A DNA stretch of 64,000 bases, from the NCBI GenBank assembly GCA_964369315.1, contig CAYJEJ010000003.1, positions 1 through 64,000 on the forward strand. The letters run 5' to 3'. Below are positions 45,518 through 54,940 of the stretch, in pieces; position 1 is the first letter of the stretch, and each line of letters begins with the position of its first letter. The notes below the pieces were generated by a model. It did not search any database and was not told where the DNA came from. It worked only from the letters and a program-made list of their open reading frames with translations. This DNA comes from CAYJEJ01 sp964369315 (GTDB lineage Bacteria > Pseudomonadota > Alphaproteobacteria > UBA3830 > JAIRWN01). The translations under genes and the position numbers were made by a program.

Positions 45518-45784
45518 ATGATAGTGATTTGTCCAAACTGTAACAAAAAATATAAACTCGCTGATGACGTTGTCGCAGGTGGGGTGCATGTTCGCTGTAA
45601 AGCGTGTGAATTTGTTTGGTTTTTCTCTGACGAGACTAAACCTTCGGTCGAAGTGTGCGAAAAATCTGATAATTCTAAGTTGTCTAAAAAACGTTGTGTA
45701 TGCAGTAAAATGGTAAAATATTTTGCAGTATTAGTTTTATTAGCGATTATAGGGTTTATTTGCAGGTTGAATAATTTATTTTGA
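45518..45784 (+). CDS. MJ0042-type zinc-ribbon membrane protein
   Basis: An 88-residue protein with an N-terminal zinc ribbon (Cys5, Cys8, Cys27, Cys30: [11 protein letters not shown]...VRCKAC) and a C-terminal membrane helix ([16 protein letters not shown]). Proteins of this kind sit divergent to ftsE in many alphaproteobacteria, as here. The role is unknown; a regulator or envelope sensor is plausible. Its end overlaps the region upstream of kdsA. Confidence 0.85.
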   Translation: MIVICPNCNKKYKLADDVVAGGVHVRCKACEFVWFFSDETKPSVEVCEKSDNSKLSKKRCVCSKMVKYFAVLVLLAIIGFICRLNNLF

Positions 45785-45795
45785 GAGAGGTTTTT

Positions 45796-46644
45796 GTGCT
45801 GAATAATGATAAATCGGTGAATAATAGGGTTGTTTCTATAGGCAAGGTTCAATTTTCCAGTGATATGCCCCTTTCTTTCATATTAGGTCCTTGTGTCGTT
45901 GAGGGGCGTGACCACACCATGTATATGGCAGAAAATCTTTCTAAAATTACTGAAAAAATGGGGGTCGGTTTTGTCTTTAAAAGCTCTTTTGATAAGGCAA
46001 ATAGAACCAGCTTAAACTCTCACAGGGGCGTTGGCATTGATGAAGGGTTGAAAATTTTTCAAGAGGTCAAGCAAAACTTTAATTGCCCAGTTATCACAGA
46101 TGTTCATTTGCCAGAGCAATGTTCAAAGGTTGCTGAGGTTGTTGATGTTTTACAAATTCCTGCTTTTTTATGCAGGCAAACTGATATTTTAATTGCAGCT
46201 GCAAAAACACAAAAACCTGTATTGCTAAAAAAGGGTCAATTTTTGGCTCCTTGGGACATGCTTCAAGTCGCTTCTAAATTAAGTAAATCTGGTAATGACA
46301 ACTTGCTTCTTTGTGAAAGGGGAGCGACTTTTGGTTATAATAACCTTGTGGTTGATATGCGTGGATTGGCGATAATGGCAAGTAGTGGTTACCCCGTGAT
46401 TTTTGACGCAACGCATTCTGTCCAAATTCCAGGTGGACAAGGTGATAGGAGCGGTGGGCAAAGAGAGTTTGTTGCTGGTCTGTCTCGTGCTGCGGTTGGT
46501 ATGGGTGTGTCAGGATTGTTTCTAGAGGTGCATGACAACCCAGATGTTGCACCGTGTGATGGTCCAAATATGATAAAATTGACAGAATTAGAAGACCTGT
46601 TAAAACAACTGATTTTAATAGATAAAATTGTGAAAAAGTATTAG
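45796..46644 (+). CDS. kdsA: 3-deoxy-8-phosphooctulonate synthase
   Basis: KdsA makes KDO-8-phosphate for the LPS core. The ~282-residue product has [76 protein letters not shown] and [13 protein letters not shown], all standard. GTG at 45796 is chosen because AGAGAGG stands five bases before it; a TTG at 45781 adds five residues. The gene implies a KDO-containing outer membrane. The usual eno gene between kdsA and the FtsB-like gene is absent. Confidence 0.95.
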   Translation: MLNNDKSVNNRVVSIGKVQFSSDMPLSFILGPCVVEGRDHTMYMAENLSKITEKMGVGFVFKSSFDKANRTSLNSHRGVGIDEGLKIFQEVKQNFNCPVITDVHLPEQCSKVAEVVDVLQIPAFLCRQTDILIAAAKTQKPVLLKKGQFLAPWDMLQVASKLSKSGNDNLLLCERGATFGYNNLVVDMRGLAIMASSGYPVIFDATHSVQIPGGQGDRSGGQREFVAGLSRAAVGMGVSGLFLEVHDNPDVAPCDGPNMIKLTELEDLLKQLILIDKIVKKY

Positions 46645-46659
46645 CGTCTGGCGTTTCAA

Positions 46660-46968
46660 TTGAAGTTTAAGCATCTAAATAGGTTTGTTGTTGCATTATT
46701 CACATTAATGATTGTTGGTTATTTGGCATATCATTTTATGTATGGGAAGAGGGGCGTTTTTTCTTGGATTTTGATTAATGATAAAATCACCCTTTTGAGG
46801 GATGAATTGGATGAATTGCAAAAGCAAAACGCTAAGCTGGAAAATTTGGTTGATGGTCTGCACTCTCAATCTATTGACCCAGATTTGTTGGACGAGCAGG
46901 TAAGAAAAGTTTTGGGATGGAGCGAAAAGGACGAAATCGTTGTGGTTGACCCAGACTATGCGTTTTAA
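46660..46968 (+). CDS. ftsB: Septum formation initiator DivIC/FtsB-like
   Basis: This 102-residue bitopic protein has one membrane helix (~10-27, VVALFTLMIVGYLAYHF) followed by a short coiled coil (LRDELDELQKQNAKLENLVDGL), and the DLLDEQVRKVLG element common to DivIC family members in alphaproteobacteria. FtsB links FtsQ and FtsL in the divisome. It starts with TTG, 15 bp after kdsA. Confidence 0.85.
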   Translation: MKFKHLNRFVVALFTLMIVGYLAYHFMYGKRGVFSWILINDKITLLRDELDELQKQNAKLENLVDGLHSQSIDPDLLDEQVRKVLGWSEKDEIVVVDPDYAF

Positions 46969-47037
46969 TGGGTAAAAACTATTTACCTTTACGATTTATT
47001 AGTATATTCATTGTTGAATGTAGGGAATGTTTTTTAT

Positions 47038-47122
47038 GCGGGCGTGGTGGAATTGGCAGACACGCTAGACTTAGGATCTAGTGACGCAAGTCTTGGGGGT
47101 TCAAGTCCCTCCGCCCGCACCA
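47038..47122 (+). tRNA. tRNA-Leu(TAG)
   Basis: Class II tRNA: acceptor gcgggcg pairs with cgcccgc, stem ctaga/tctag holds the loop with anticodon TAG, a variable arm tgacgcaagtctt follows, T-arm gggttcaagtccc, encoded CCA. Lies 28 bp upstream of tig. Confidence 0.94.
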
Positions 47123-47150
47123 AATATTTTTGTGATTAAAGGCGTGTTTT

Positions 47151-48479
47151 ATGCAAATTACTGAAAAAAGTGTCGATGGTTTAGTGCGTGTTTATGAAGT
47201 GGTGTTTTCAGCAGATTTTCTGAATGCCGAGGTTGATAAACGCATCCATAAACTTAGTAAAGAAGTTAAGATGTCGGGCTTTCGTGTTGGAAGTGTGCCA
47301 GTTGATGTGGTAAGACGCCATTACTATGACAGTGCGTTGAGTCAGCAACTACAAAGTAGTATTCGCTCATCTGTCGACGAAGTTGTGAAAAAATTTAACC
47401 TAACTTATGCATTAACACCAAAGGTTGAGCCTGAATATAATGAACAAGATGGCGTTTTAACCGTGACGGTAAGCATTGACACTCTGCCAGAGGTCGTTGT
47501 GCCAGATTGTTCTAAATTAAAAGTCAAAACATATAATATCAATGTTTCTGAGGAGGACATAAAACAACCTCTGGATGAACTAAAAAAACGTTACCCAAAT
47601 TGGGTTGATAGCAAAGAAGGTCGCGTTATTGCAGTTGGGGATATGGTTGAGTTTTCTTGTGTGGTGACATCTCATAGAAAAGGCGATAAACCTCAGAAAT
47701 ATAATGACGCAAAGGCTATTATTGGTCAAAAGACTTATGGAAGTGAGTTTGATGAAAATGTTTGCGGCACAAAGGTTGGTGAGAGAGTAAAATTTGTTGC
47801 AAAACTCCCCAAGGGACATAAATTCGCTGGCACAAAAATGGATTATGACGTTTTTATCAAGTCAGTTAAATTACGCAGTGAGTTCGAAACAATTGATGAC
47901 TTGGCGAAGGCTCTACAAAAAACTGTCGCTGAGCTGAAAGATGCGATTATTCAAGATGTCAGTCAATACTATAAAGACATGTCGTGGCTGGCAGTTAAAC
48001 GGCAGATTTTGGACTTTCTTTCCAGTAAATGTGATTTTGAAGTTTCGAGCGAAATGGTCAACTCGGAGTTTGAAAATATCTGGAATGAAGCAAAGACTGA
48101 AAATGCTCAATCAGGGAAAGAGCTCTCTTTGGCTGAGGAAGAAAAATCTAAGAAAGAATATATGGATATTGCCCTTAGGAGGGTTCGCCTTGGTTTTGTG
48201 CTAGCAGAAATTGGAAAAGTTGATAAAATTTCGGTGCAAGCACAAGAAATCAAGGAAAGTATTGAGAAAACGGTTTCTTCTTATGGCGTCAATGCTAATG
48301 ATATGTATAAATATTATATGTCAAATAGAGGGGCGTTGGAATCTGTTAGAGCGACGATTTTTGAAGATAAGGTCATTAAACATATTTTATCAAAATCTCA
48401 AACCGAGGAGATTTCAATTACTCCGCAAGAGGTTTTGAAGTTGGTGGAAGATGATGACGCCACTACTGAATCTAAGTAA
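47151..48479 (+). CDS. tig: Trigger factor
   Basis: Ribosome-bound chaperone and prolyl isomerase. The 442-residue protein has the ribosome-binding tail with VKMSGFRVGSVPVDVVRRHY (the G-F-R-x-G-x-x-P signature, ~45-60), a degenerate FKBP-like PPIase domain (~150-245) and a C-terminal helical domain. GVHPLLPE-like ends are absent; the tail is acidic. clpP follows 39 bp on, the common tig-clpP order. Confidence 0.93.
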   Translation: MQITEKSVDGLVRVYEVVFSADFLNAEVDKRIHKLSKEVKMSGFRVGSVPVDVVRRHYYDSALSQQLQSSIRSSVDEVVKKFNLTYALTPKVEPEYNEQDGVLTVTVSIDTLPEVVVPDCSKLKVKTYNINVSEEDIKQPLDELKKRYPNWVDSKEGRVIAVGDMVEFSCVVTSHRKGDKPQKYNDAKAIIGQKTYGSEFDENVCGTKVGERVKFVAKLPKGHKFAGTKMDYDVFIKSVKLRSEFETIDDLAKALQKTVAELKDAIIQDVSQYYKDMSWLAVKRQILDFLSSKCDFEVSSEMVNSEFENIWNEAKTENAQSGKELSLAEEEKSKKEYMDIALRRVRLGFVLAEIGKVDKISVQAQEIKESIEKTVSSYGVNANDMYKYYMSNRGALESVRATIFEDKVIKHILSKSQTEEISITPQEVLKLVEDDDATTESK

Positions 48480-48518
48480 TATTTGATTTTTACAAAGACC
48501 TGTTTTTGAGGTGATTTT

Positions 48519-49121
48519 ATGGATGGTTTAACGTGTGATTACCTTGTTCCAATGGTAATAGAAAACACTGGCAGGGGTGAGAGGTCATTTGATATTTATT
48601 CTAGGCTTTTGAAAGAGAGAATAATTTTTCTTTCTGGGCAGGTCGAAGATGGTATTTCTTCTTTGGTGTGTGCTCAGCTGCTTTTTCTTGAGGCTGAGAA
48701 CCCAAACAAAGACATTTTCCTTTATATAAATTCCCCAGGGGGTGTAGTAACCGCGGGACTTGCAATTTATGACACGATGCAATACATACAGTGCGATGTT
48801 GTCACCATTTGTATGGGACAGGCTGCCTCTATGGGGTCGCTGCTTTTAACGGCGGGTGCGAAGGGAAAGCGACACTGTTTGCCGAATGCTCGGGTTATGA
48901 TTCATCAACCATCTGGCGGGTTCAGAGGGCAGGCGACTGACATAGAAATTCATGCTAAAGAAATCTTGTCTGTGAAAGCGAGGTTAAATGATATATATGT
49001 TCAGCATACAGGTCAGCAATTAAAATTTGTTCAAAAAGCTATGGAAAGGGATAATTTTTTATCGCCAGAAGAGGCGATTGAATTTGGTTTGATTGATAGC
49101 GTCTTGACATCTCGAAACTAA
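48519..49121 (+). CDS. clpP: ATP-dependent Clp protease proteolytic subunit
   Basis: ClpP forms the 14-mer chamber used with ClpX or ClpA. The 200-residue protein has the catalytic triad Ser104 (GQAASMGS), His129 (MIHQPSGG) and Asp178 (MERDNF), with [22 protein letters not shown] near the start. The usual next gene clpX is missing from this place; a radical-SAM gene follows instead on the same strand after ~140 bp. Confidence 0.97.
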   Translation: MDGLTCDYLVPMVIENTGRGERSFDIYSRLLKERIIFLSGQVEDGISSLVCAQLLFLEAENPNKDIFLYINSPGGVVTAGLAIYDTMQYIQCDVVTICMGQAASMGSLLLTAGAKGKRHCLPNARVMIHQPSGGFRGQATDIEIHAKEILSVKARLNDIYVQHTGQQLKFVQKAMERDNFLSPEEAIEFGLIDSVLTSRN

Positions 49122-49129
49122 ACCGTTGA

Positions 49130-49159
49130 TTGACATTTTTTCCAGATATTTAGTATTTT
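49130..49159 (+). promoter_or_regulatory. Candidate promoter before the NrdG-like gene
   Basis: Perfect TTGACA (49130-49135), an 18-bp spacer, then TATTTT (49154-49159). It lies in the clpP-nrdG gap, which suggests that the radical-SAM gene has its own transcript. Confidence 0.4.
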
Positions 49160-49260
49160 AACATATTAAATAAAAGGGAATGTTCTTTTTGTTAAAGTAT
49201 TTTTATACCGCTGGTTTGACTTGATATGAAAAGTTTAAAATTATTTTAGGACGACAATAG

Positions 49261-49953
49261 TTGGAAGAGTTGATTATAGGTGGTTTTTTACCAGTTACGA
49301 CAATTGATTATCCTGACCGTTTGGCGAGTGTTGTGTTTTGTCAGGGGTGTATGTGGAGGTGTCCATATTGCCATAATCTTGATTTGCAAAAAATGTCTTG
49401 TGATAATCCATTAGATTGGTCAAAAATATTTGATAAAATTAGCGACAGAAAACACTTAGTAGAGGCAATAGTTTTTAGCGGAGGGGAACCTTTGTTACAA
49501 CCAGCCCTAAAACAGGCAATCATGCAGGTTAAACAGCTTGGTTTAAAAGTGGGATTGCATACAAATGGCAGTCAGTATGACTTTTTTTGTGAAATATTGC
49601 CTTTAATTGATTGGGTAGGGATGGATATCAAAAATCGCTTTTGTGATTATGAAAAAATAACAGGACATGGTCGAAGTGGCGAACTGACGAAACGTAGTTT
49701 AGAAAAATTAGTGAAATCTGGCAAAGATTACGAGCTAAGAACGACAATATCGCCCTTGAATCATGAGGTGAGTGATATAATAGAACTAGCCAAAGAGGTC
49801 TCGGATATGGGCGGGGACACCTTTGCCCTACAAGCTTATAGGGCGGTGACCTTGGAGGAAGAAAACCTTGAAAAGGCAAATGCCAAGTTTTTCACCAAAG
49901 ACGTCATTGCCCAACTAGAGAGTTTATTTAAAAAACTCATAATTAGACGCTGA
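49261..49953 (+). CDS. Anaerobic ribonucleotide reductase activase-like radical SAM protein
   Basis: This 230-residue protein has the radical-SAM cluster motif C-x3-C-x2-C (Cys30, Cys34, Cys37: GCMWRCPYCHN), the VFSGGEPLL substrate/SAM motif and LKVGLHTNG. The opening IGGFLPVTTIDYPDRLASVVF matches the NrdG2 type, which activates glycyl-radical ribonucleotide reductase. No NrdD lies nearby. Start is TTG with AGGA upstream. Alternatively it could activate another glycyl-radical enzyme. Confidence 0.85.
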   Translation: MEELIIGGFLPVTTIDYPDRLASVVFCQGCMWRCPYCHNLDLQKMSCDNPLDWSKIFDKISDRKHLVEAIVFSGGEPLLQPALKQAIMQVKQLGLKVGLHTNGSQYDFFCEILPLIDWVGMDIKNRFCDYEKITGHGRSGELTKRSLEKLVKSGKDYELRTTISPLNHEVSDIIELAKEVSDMGGDTFALQAYRAVTLEEENLEKANAKFFTKDVIAQLESLFKKLIIRR

Positions 49954-49993
49954 TTATTGAATACATTTTATACGAGAAACCAATCATTTCAGG

Positions 49994-50455
49994 TTACTTG
50001 AAATCTAGTACAGGAAGTTTTGCAAACGAACGTTGAGAGTTCAGCAGGTCTTCAAATGTTTTGATGCGATGAGCCCCAGTATGAAAAGATTTTACCATAA
50101 AATCATTTATTTCTCTTGAAAAGTGAATAATATCTTTATAATTATTTAAGTCAGAGACAATCCACTCGATGGTCTCAAAGTCATAGATTTCAACGTTTTT
50201 ATGTTGTATGAGTTGCTTTATCATATATCCGCGAAAGTTCATGTCTTCTAAAAAGTAATCTTGATTAATAAAGTTTATTTTCTGATGTGCTAAAGAATAT
50301 GGCGGCAGGTATATTATGAATTTTATTGTTGGGTTTTGTTCGATTATTCTTAAAACATCATTTTCAAAATTTTTGTAAGTTAAGTTATCTTTCTTTGAAA
50401 AATTATCGTTTTTTGCTGTTAGAGAATTAAACTTTTGTGAAATTATTTTTTTCAT
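49994..50455 (-). CDS. C-terminal part of SGNH-like envelope protein, split by (AT)13
   Basis: This 153-residue frame starts at the ATG formed by the last unit of the AT tract and looks like the missing second half of the gene upstream. It contains IKFIIYLPPYSLAHQ and DLNNYKDIIHFSREIND, the latter placed like the catalytic Asp-x-x-His of SGNH/GDSL hydrolases. It has no signal peptide, no good ribosome site and no recognisable start of its own. Removal of one AT unit (or gain of two) upstream would join it in frame to the N-terminal part. Downstream of 49994 the radical-SAM gene converges. Confidence 0.7.
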   Translation of the reverse strand: MKKIISQKFNSLTAKNDNFSKKDNLTYKNFENDVLRIIEQNPTIKFIIYLPPYSLAHQKINFINQDYFLEDMNFRGYMIKQLIQHKNVEIYDFETIEWIVSDLNNYKDIIHFSREINDFMVKSFHTGAHRIKTFEDLLNSQRSFAKLPVLDFK

Positions 50456-51135
50456 ATATATATATATATATATATATATGCATTATTTCCCATTTTTTGC
50501 TTATATTCTTTCATAACTGCGGACTTAGAGAAATTTAGCCTTTCATACCTAAACCACATGTTTTCTTTCTGTAATTCTTCATCGATGTTTAGTGGTGCTT
50601 TTCCTAGGATGTAATATTTAAAGAGTTTATAGGCTGCTGATTTAAACATTTCAAAGCTAAACAAATATCGAGCAACGCCTTTATATTGGTTTTGATAAAG
50701 CTCAACAGGAAAGCTGGCTCTAAAAGAGTCTTTTTTATATCCAAGGCACCATCTATCTATTGCCCATATGATAGTTTTTAATTTTTTAGATTCAATTGCC
50801 TTTTTCAGGACAACCAATTGTTCCTGTACATCACAGCCAGGTAAAGCAAGTGATACACAGTGACAATTTAATAATGACGAGATTTGCTTTAGGTCGAAGT
50901 TTTGTGTCATGGACGTTCCAATGACAATGCTGTCAAAAGGGATGTGCTTAATAATCCCTGCATTTTGCCATCTTGTGTGAGGGTAAAGGCTTATTTTATT
51001 ATTAAGACGAAAATAATGGATTGGGTCTATAAATACAATTAAAGCACACCAAGATAATATGAAAATTATCGTTGATACAAGAAAGCCCCTTAAAAAAACG
51101 CCAACACCTTGCAAAGAATTATACCAAGAATTCAA
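50452..51135 (-). CDS. N-terminal part of SGNH-like envelope protein, ends in (AT)13 tract
   Basis: The frame of 227 residues has one N-terminal membrane helix (~14-36, FLRGFLVSTIIFILSWCALIVF), then FDSIVIGTSMTQNFDLKQI, which resembles the block I Ser region of SGNH-fold esterases/acyltransferases, and VSLALPGCDVQEQLVVLKKA, the block II Gly region. It ends in a run of Tyr-Ile repeats coded by the AT tract and then a TGA. With the following frame the full protein would be about 380 residues, a periplasm-facing enzyme perhaps acting on a surface polysaccharide. The function is inferred from motifs only. Confidence 0.7.
   Translation of the reverse strand: MNSWYNSLQGVGVFLRGFLVSTIIFILSWCALIVFIDPIHYFRLNNKISLYPHTRWQNAGIIKHIPFDSIVIGTSMTQNFDLKQISSLLNCHCVSLALPGCDVQEQLVVLKKAIESKKLKTIIWAIDRWCLGYKKDSFRASFPVELYQNQYKGVARYLFSFEMFKSAAYKLFKYYILGKAPLNIDEELQKENMWFRYERLNFSKSAVMKEYKQKMGNNAYIYIYIYI
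50454..50479. repeat. (AT)13 dinucleotide microsatellite
   Basis: Thirteen uninterrupted AT units lie inside a coding sequence. The frame upstream reads into TGA; the frame downstream is offset such that loss of one unit or gain of two restores a continuous reading frame. This is the layout of a phase-variable contingency tract. Confidence 0.9.
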
Positions 51136-51143
51136 AAAAATAT

Positions 51144-51356
51144 TTATTCGACCAATTTTCTGGCTTCTGAAGCAAGCATAAATGGGACGCCGTTTTTAAT
51201 AGGATAGGCAAGACCTGCTTCTTTACTGATTAATTCAGAATTTTCTTTATCATATTCCAAAGTGGTTTTTGTAACAGGGCAGACCATAATCTCAAGCATC
51301 CGAGGGTCTAGCTCTCTCGCTTTTAATACTTGTTTTTGTGAAGTTACTTTTTTCAT
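51144..51356 (-). CDS. Trm112/UPF0434 family small protein
   Basis: A 70-residue protein with the family core [20 protein letters not shown] and a final [11 protein letters not shown]. Trm112-like proteins act as small partner subunits of methyltransferases; most bacterial members are uncharacterised. The usual second C-x-x-C pair is incomplete (one Cys in VCPVTK). It lies 15 bp downstream of rho on the same strand. The N-terminal ~20 residues are longer than usual. Confidence 0.85.
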   Translation of the reverse strand: MKKVTSQKQVLKARELDPRMLEIMVCPVTKTTLEYDKENSELISKEAGLAYPIKNGVPFMLASEARKLVE

Positions 51357-51371
51357 ATTAAAATTGCTCTC

Positions 51372-52640
51372 CTAATTATTCATCGAATTAAAAAAGTCTT
51401 CATTACATTTGGTCTCTCGCAGTTTATCAATCAAAAACTCCATAGCATCAACCGTGCCCATTGGCGTAACAACACGCCGCAAAACCCACATCTTTGCCAA
51501 AGTAGACTTATCAACCAATAATTCTTCTTTTCTGGTGCCAGATTTTGTAATGTCAATAGATGGGAAAATCCGTTTATCCGATAGTTTTCTGTCTAATAAA
51601 ATTTCGGAGTTGCCCGTGCCCTTAAACTCTTCGAATATGACCTCGTCCATACGTGAGCCTGTTTCTATCAAAGCGGTTGAAATAATCGTTAATGACCCGC
51701 CTTGTTCAACATTTCTCGCAGCACCGAAAATTCTTTTTGGTCGTTGTAGGGCATTGGCATCAACGCCGCCAGTCAGCACCTTTCCAGACGATGGGCAGAC
51801 AGTATTATAAGCCCTAGCTAAACGGGTTATTGAGTCAAGCAAAATCACAACATCTCTACCATGCTCGACTAGGCGTTTTGCTTTTTCAATCACCATTTCT
51901 GCGACCTGCACATGCCGAGATGCAACTTCATCAAACGTTGAGCTAATAACCTCACCGTCAACGGAACGCATCATATCAGTCACTTCTTCGGGACGCTCAT
52001 CGATTAATAAAACTATTAGAGTAATTTCTGGGCAATTTTCAGTTATCGCTTTTGCGATATTTTGCATCATGACAGTCTTACCAGTTCTTGGTGGAGCAAC
52101 GATTAATGCTCTTTGTCCCTTACCAAGTGGGCTGATAATCTCAATAATCCGAGCTGTAAGATTTTTTTCATTAGGTTTAGAAGCAGCAATGTCCCCTTCA
52201 AGCTTAATTTTTTCTTGGGGATAAAGTGGGGTTAAGTCGTCAAAATTAACCCGATGTCTTGCTACTTCAGGGAGGTCAAAATTGATTGACTCAATCTTGG
52301 ATAATGCGAAGTATCGCTCGCTATCTTTAGGTGAGCGAATTTGCCCCTGAACTGTGTCACCAGTTTTCATTCCATATTTACGTATTTGTGATGGGGAGAC
52401 ATAAATATCATCAGACCCAGCAAGATAATTTGCTTCGGGCGAACGCAAAAAACCAAAACCGTCCTGAAGAACCTCCAAGACGCCCTGACCATAAATCTCT
52501 ATGGAATGGGAGGCAATCTTTTTTAAAACAGCAAACACCAAATCTTGCCTTTTCATAGAGCTTGCGTTCTCTACCTGAAGGCTTTCAGCAAATGCCAACA
52601 ACTCAAGCGGAGTTTTGGCTTTTAATCCCTGTAAATTCAT
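51372..52640 (-). CDS. rho: Transcription termination factor Rho
   Basis: Rho is the RNA-dependent hexameric ATPase that ends transcription. The 422-residue protein has the N-terminal helix bundle, the cold-shock-like RNA site [21 protein letters not shown], Walker [14 protein letters not shown] (~180), [27 protein letters not shown], and the R-loop region [18 protein letters not shown]. Length is normal. Confidence 0.98.
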   Translation of the reverse strand: MNLQGLKAKTPLELLAFAESLQVENASSMKRQDLVFAVLKKIASHSIEIYGQGVLEVLQDGFGFLRSPEANYLAGSDDIYVSPSQIRKYGMKTGDTVQGQIRSPKDSERYFALSKIESINFDLPEVARHRVNFDDLTPLYPQEKIKLEGDIAASKPNEKNLTARIIEIISPLGKGQRALIVAPPRTGKTVMMQNIAKAITENCPEITLIVLLIDERPEEVTDMMRSVDGEVISSTFDEVASRHVQVAEMVIEKAKRLVEHGRDVVILLDSITRLARAYNTVCPSSGKVLTGGVDANALQRPKRIFGAARNVEQGGSLTIISTALIETGSRMDEVIFEEFKGTGNSEILLDRKLSDKRIFPSIDITKSGTRKEELLVDKSTLAKMWVLRRVVTPMGTVDAMEFLIDKLRETKCNEDFFNSMNN

Positions 52641-52777
52641 ATTTCTAGATTTTTAAACAAACAATAAATATAGCGAATACCTCTATGATTGAACTAACTA
52701 TAGTGAAACGTCAAGTGAAAAAATGAATAATATATAAAAAATTGATTTTTCTCGGTTTTTTTGTTGAATAATGTGTT

Positions 52778-53362
52778 TTATTCGCAACACTTGGCTTGCG
52801 ATTTTGATTTAGTCAACAAATCTTTGTTTATAGTGCTTAGTGTGTTTCTTAAGTCTAGGACAGATTTTTTGTTTTGTCTTAATGAAACATGCAATGGATG
52901 AAACTTTCCATAGTGGGAGCGAAAACCAGATGGTATTGCACTGACGCGAATACTAATAATTTTTATGAATTTTTTTAACGGCACCCATTTGCAATCAGCT
53001 TTTTCAGAGTCCATGCTATAAAACTTTGAACGCATAAATTTTTCAGACACAAAGGGGGCTATCACAATATGTTGCGTATAACTTAAATGTTCTCGTTCAA
53101 ATAAAATTTTTGGAGAATCTTCTAATATTTTTGGTGAAATTGAGTAAAGCCCACAAGTTTCTTCGAACAATTCCCTAGAAGCAGTGCTACTGCTGGTTTC
53201 GTTCAGGTTTGATTTTCCGCCAAAATCTGACCAATAATATAGATATTTTCCATTTCTTTTTTTGCGACTTAAACCCAATAAAACAGAAGGGACATCGTCG
53301 ATAATCGAAATTATCAAAACTCCTGCACATTTTACTAATATTTTTTCTTTATCACTATCCAA
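52778..53362 (-). CDS. Nudix hydrolase
   Basis: The 194-residue protein has a perfect Nudix box G-x5-E-x7-R-E-x2-E-E-x-x-G at residues 49-71 (FGGKSNLNE...SRELFEETCG), which binds the metal for cleaving nucleoside diphosphate-X bonds. An extra ~75 residues at the C-terminus are basic and end in CCE. Substrate cannot be told. It sits 1 bp after cdsA, so they are coupled. Confidence 0.88.
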   Translation of the reverse strand: MDSDKEKILVKCAGVLIISIIDDVPSVLLGLSRKKRNGKYLYYWSDFGGKSNLNETSSSTASRELFEETCGLYSISPKILEDSPKILFEREHLSYTQHIVIAPFVSEKFMRSKFYSMDSEKADCKWVPLKKFIKIISIRVSAIPSGFRSHYGKFHPLHVSLRQNKKSVLDLRNTLSTINKDLLTKSKSQAKCCE

Positions 53363-53363
53363 T

Positions 53364-54008
53364 TTAGTTTTCTATTATTTTAAATAATAAATAAGTAAAT
53401 GATGCCGTAAGCAACAAACTGTCAAGTCTGTCAAGCACGCCTCCATGACCTGGGATTATATTGCTAAAGTCTTTTATGCCAAGTTTTCTTTTCGAGGCGG
53501 AGATAATTAAGTCTCCAATTACTGAAATTATCGCCATACTAAAACAAAACAAGACGTTCCTTAGCAACTTTTGACCAGTATAAACACCAAAAAAATAACT
53601 GAATACAGCCGATGCAATAATCCCGCAGAAGAAACCAGACCACGTCTTATTAGGGCTTATTTTTGGAACCATTTTTAAACCGCCAAACAGCTTCCCGCCT
53701 ATTAACGCAAACGTATCAGCTAGGCAAGTGACCAATATTACCCAAACCGTCACTAAAAGCCCATGATTTATTCTTATATTAATAAAAGAGGCTGAACCAA
53801 TTATTACATAAAAAATCAAAAATAATTTGAGGGCAGCATTATCGGTTGGTTTTTTTGTGCTGCAAATTATCTCGAATAAGCATAATAAAAACAAAATAGC
53901 ATTTAATAAAAAGAGTGTCGCCCCTCCTAAATATATAGGATAGGCAATAATCGAGACAATAAACAATGCCGACATTGTCCTTTTTTTAAATGTATTATCT
54001 AAAAACAT
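53364..54008 (-). CDS. cdsA: Phosphatidate cytidylyltransferase
   Basis: CdsA forms CDP-diacylglycerol, the branch point of phospholipid synthesis. The 214-residue protein has six or so membrane helices and the full family signature in the region SKRKLGIKDF...IPGHGGVLDRLDS near the C-terminus, including the metal-binding Asp residues. It is shorter than the ~270 residues of E. coli, lacking the N-terminal helices, as in other alphaproteobacteria. Usual neighbours (uppS, dxr, bamA) are absent. Confidence 0.94.
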   Translation of the reverse strand: MFLDNTFKKRTMSALFIVSIIAYPIYLGGATLFLLNAILFLLCLFEIICSTKKPTDNAALKLFLIFYVIIGSASFINIRINHGLLVTVWVILVTCLADTFALIGGKLFGGLKMVPKISPNKTWSGFFCGIIASAVFSYFFGVYTGQKLLRNVLFCFSMAIISVIGDLIISASKRKLGIKDFSNIIPGHGGVLDRLDSLLLTASFTYLLFKIIEN

Positions 54009-54197
54009 AAAATACCCTAAAACTTAATTAAGTTAACCTTTAATTCGGTAAAATTGCAAGGATGGTTTGTATCTTTATTTAAAAGAGGGATTAAATTTTA
54101 TTGAATATGTATCAATATTTTATATGTTTATGATGTGAAAAATAATGTATCATGTGCTAAGACTTCTTGGTATGGCGTGTCTTTATATGGAGGGAAA

Positions 54198-54938
54198 ATG
54201 TCTCGTTTTTATAGTTTTATCTTGGTTTTGCTCGTCTTATTGCTATCTTCATGTAGTAAAAAACAAATTGAAGAAGAAAAGCCAGTTCACTCTCTTTATC
54301 AAGATGCTCTTAAAAACCTTCAATATGGTAATTACTCAGAGGCAGCAAAATCTTTTCAAGAGGTTGAAACTCAACACCCTTATTCAAATTGGGCGGCTAA
54401 GTCCCAGTTGATGGCAGCTTTTTGCTATTATATGGAGCGTAAATACGACGATTCAATAAGGGTCTTACGAGGGCTGATAGGTTATTACCCAAATTATAAA
54501 TACATTGACTATGCATATTACCTGTTGTCATCAAATTACCTGCAACAGGTTCCAACGATTGATAGAGACGTTTCGATGGCGGTGAAGGCTCGCGATAGCT
54601 TTATTGAGCTGTCTAAAAGGTTTCCAAATAGCTTATATAAAAATGATGCAATAAAAAATATTGATTTATTAAATAATATTTTGGCTGCTCATGAAATGTA
54701 TGTTGGAAGATATTATCAAACAGTGAAAAATGACCTAGCGGCCTTAGAGCGTTTCAAAACGGTCATTAATTCATTTTCCAATACTGGTCAGGTTAGCGAG
54801 GCATATTATAGGGTGATTGAGACTTGTTTGGCTCTTGGCATTGAAGAGGAGGCTCTGAGATATTACAACTTTATGCTCCAAACAACTCATAATTCTTGGA
54901 CAGACAAAGCAAAGAAAATTTTAAACATTAAAAACTAG
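54198..54938 (+). CDS. bamD: Outer-membrane assembly lipoprotein BamD
   Basis: BamD is an essential part of the BAM complex that inserts beta-barrels such as the porin above. The ~246-residue product has a lipobox (LLSSC, Cys18) and five TPR-like repeats (QDALKNLQYGNYSEAAKSFQ, KYDDSIRVLRGLIGYYPN, ...). GGAGGG precedes the ATG at 54198; a longer frame starting at 54135 is not needed. recN follows after 2 bp, the conserved alphaproteobacterial pair. Confidence 0.95.
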   Translation: MSRFYSFILVLLVLLLSSCSKKQIEEEKPVHSLYQDALKNLQYGNYSEAAKSFQEVETQHPYSNWAAKSQLMAAFCYYMERKYDDSIRVLRGLIGYYPNYKYIDYAYYLLSSNYLQQVPTIDRDVSMAVKARDSFIELSKRFPNSLYKNDAIKNIDLLNNILAAHEMYVGRYYQTVKNDLAALERFKTVINSFSNTGQVSEAYYRVIETCLALGIEEEALRYYNFMLQTTHNSWTDKAKKILNIKN

Positions 54939-54940
54939 GT

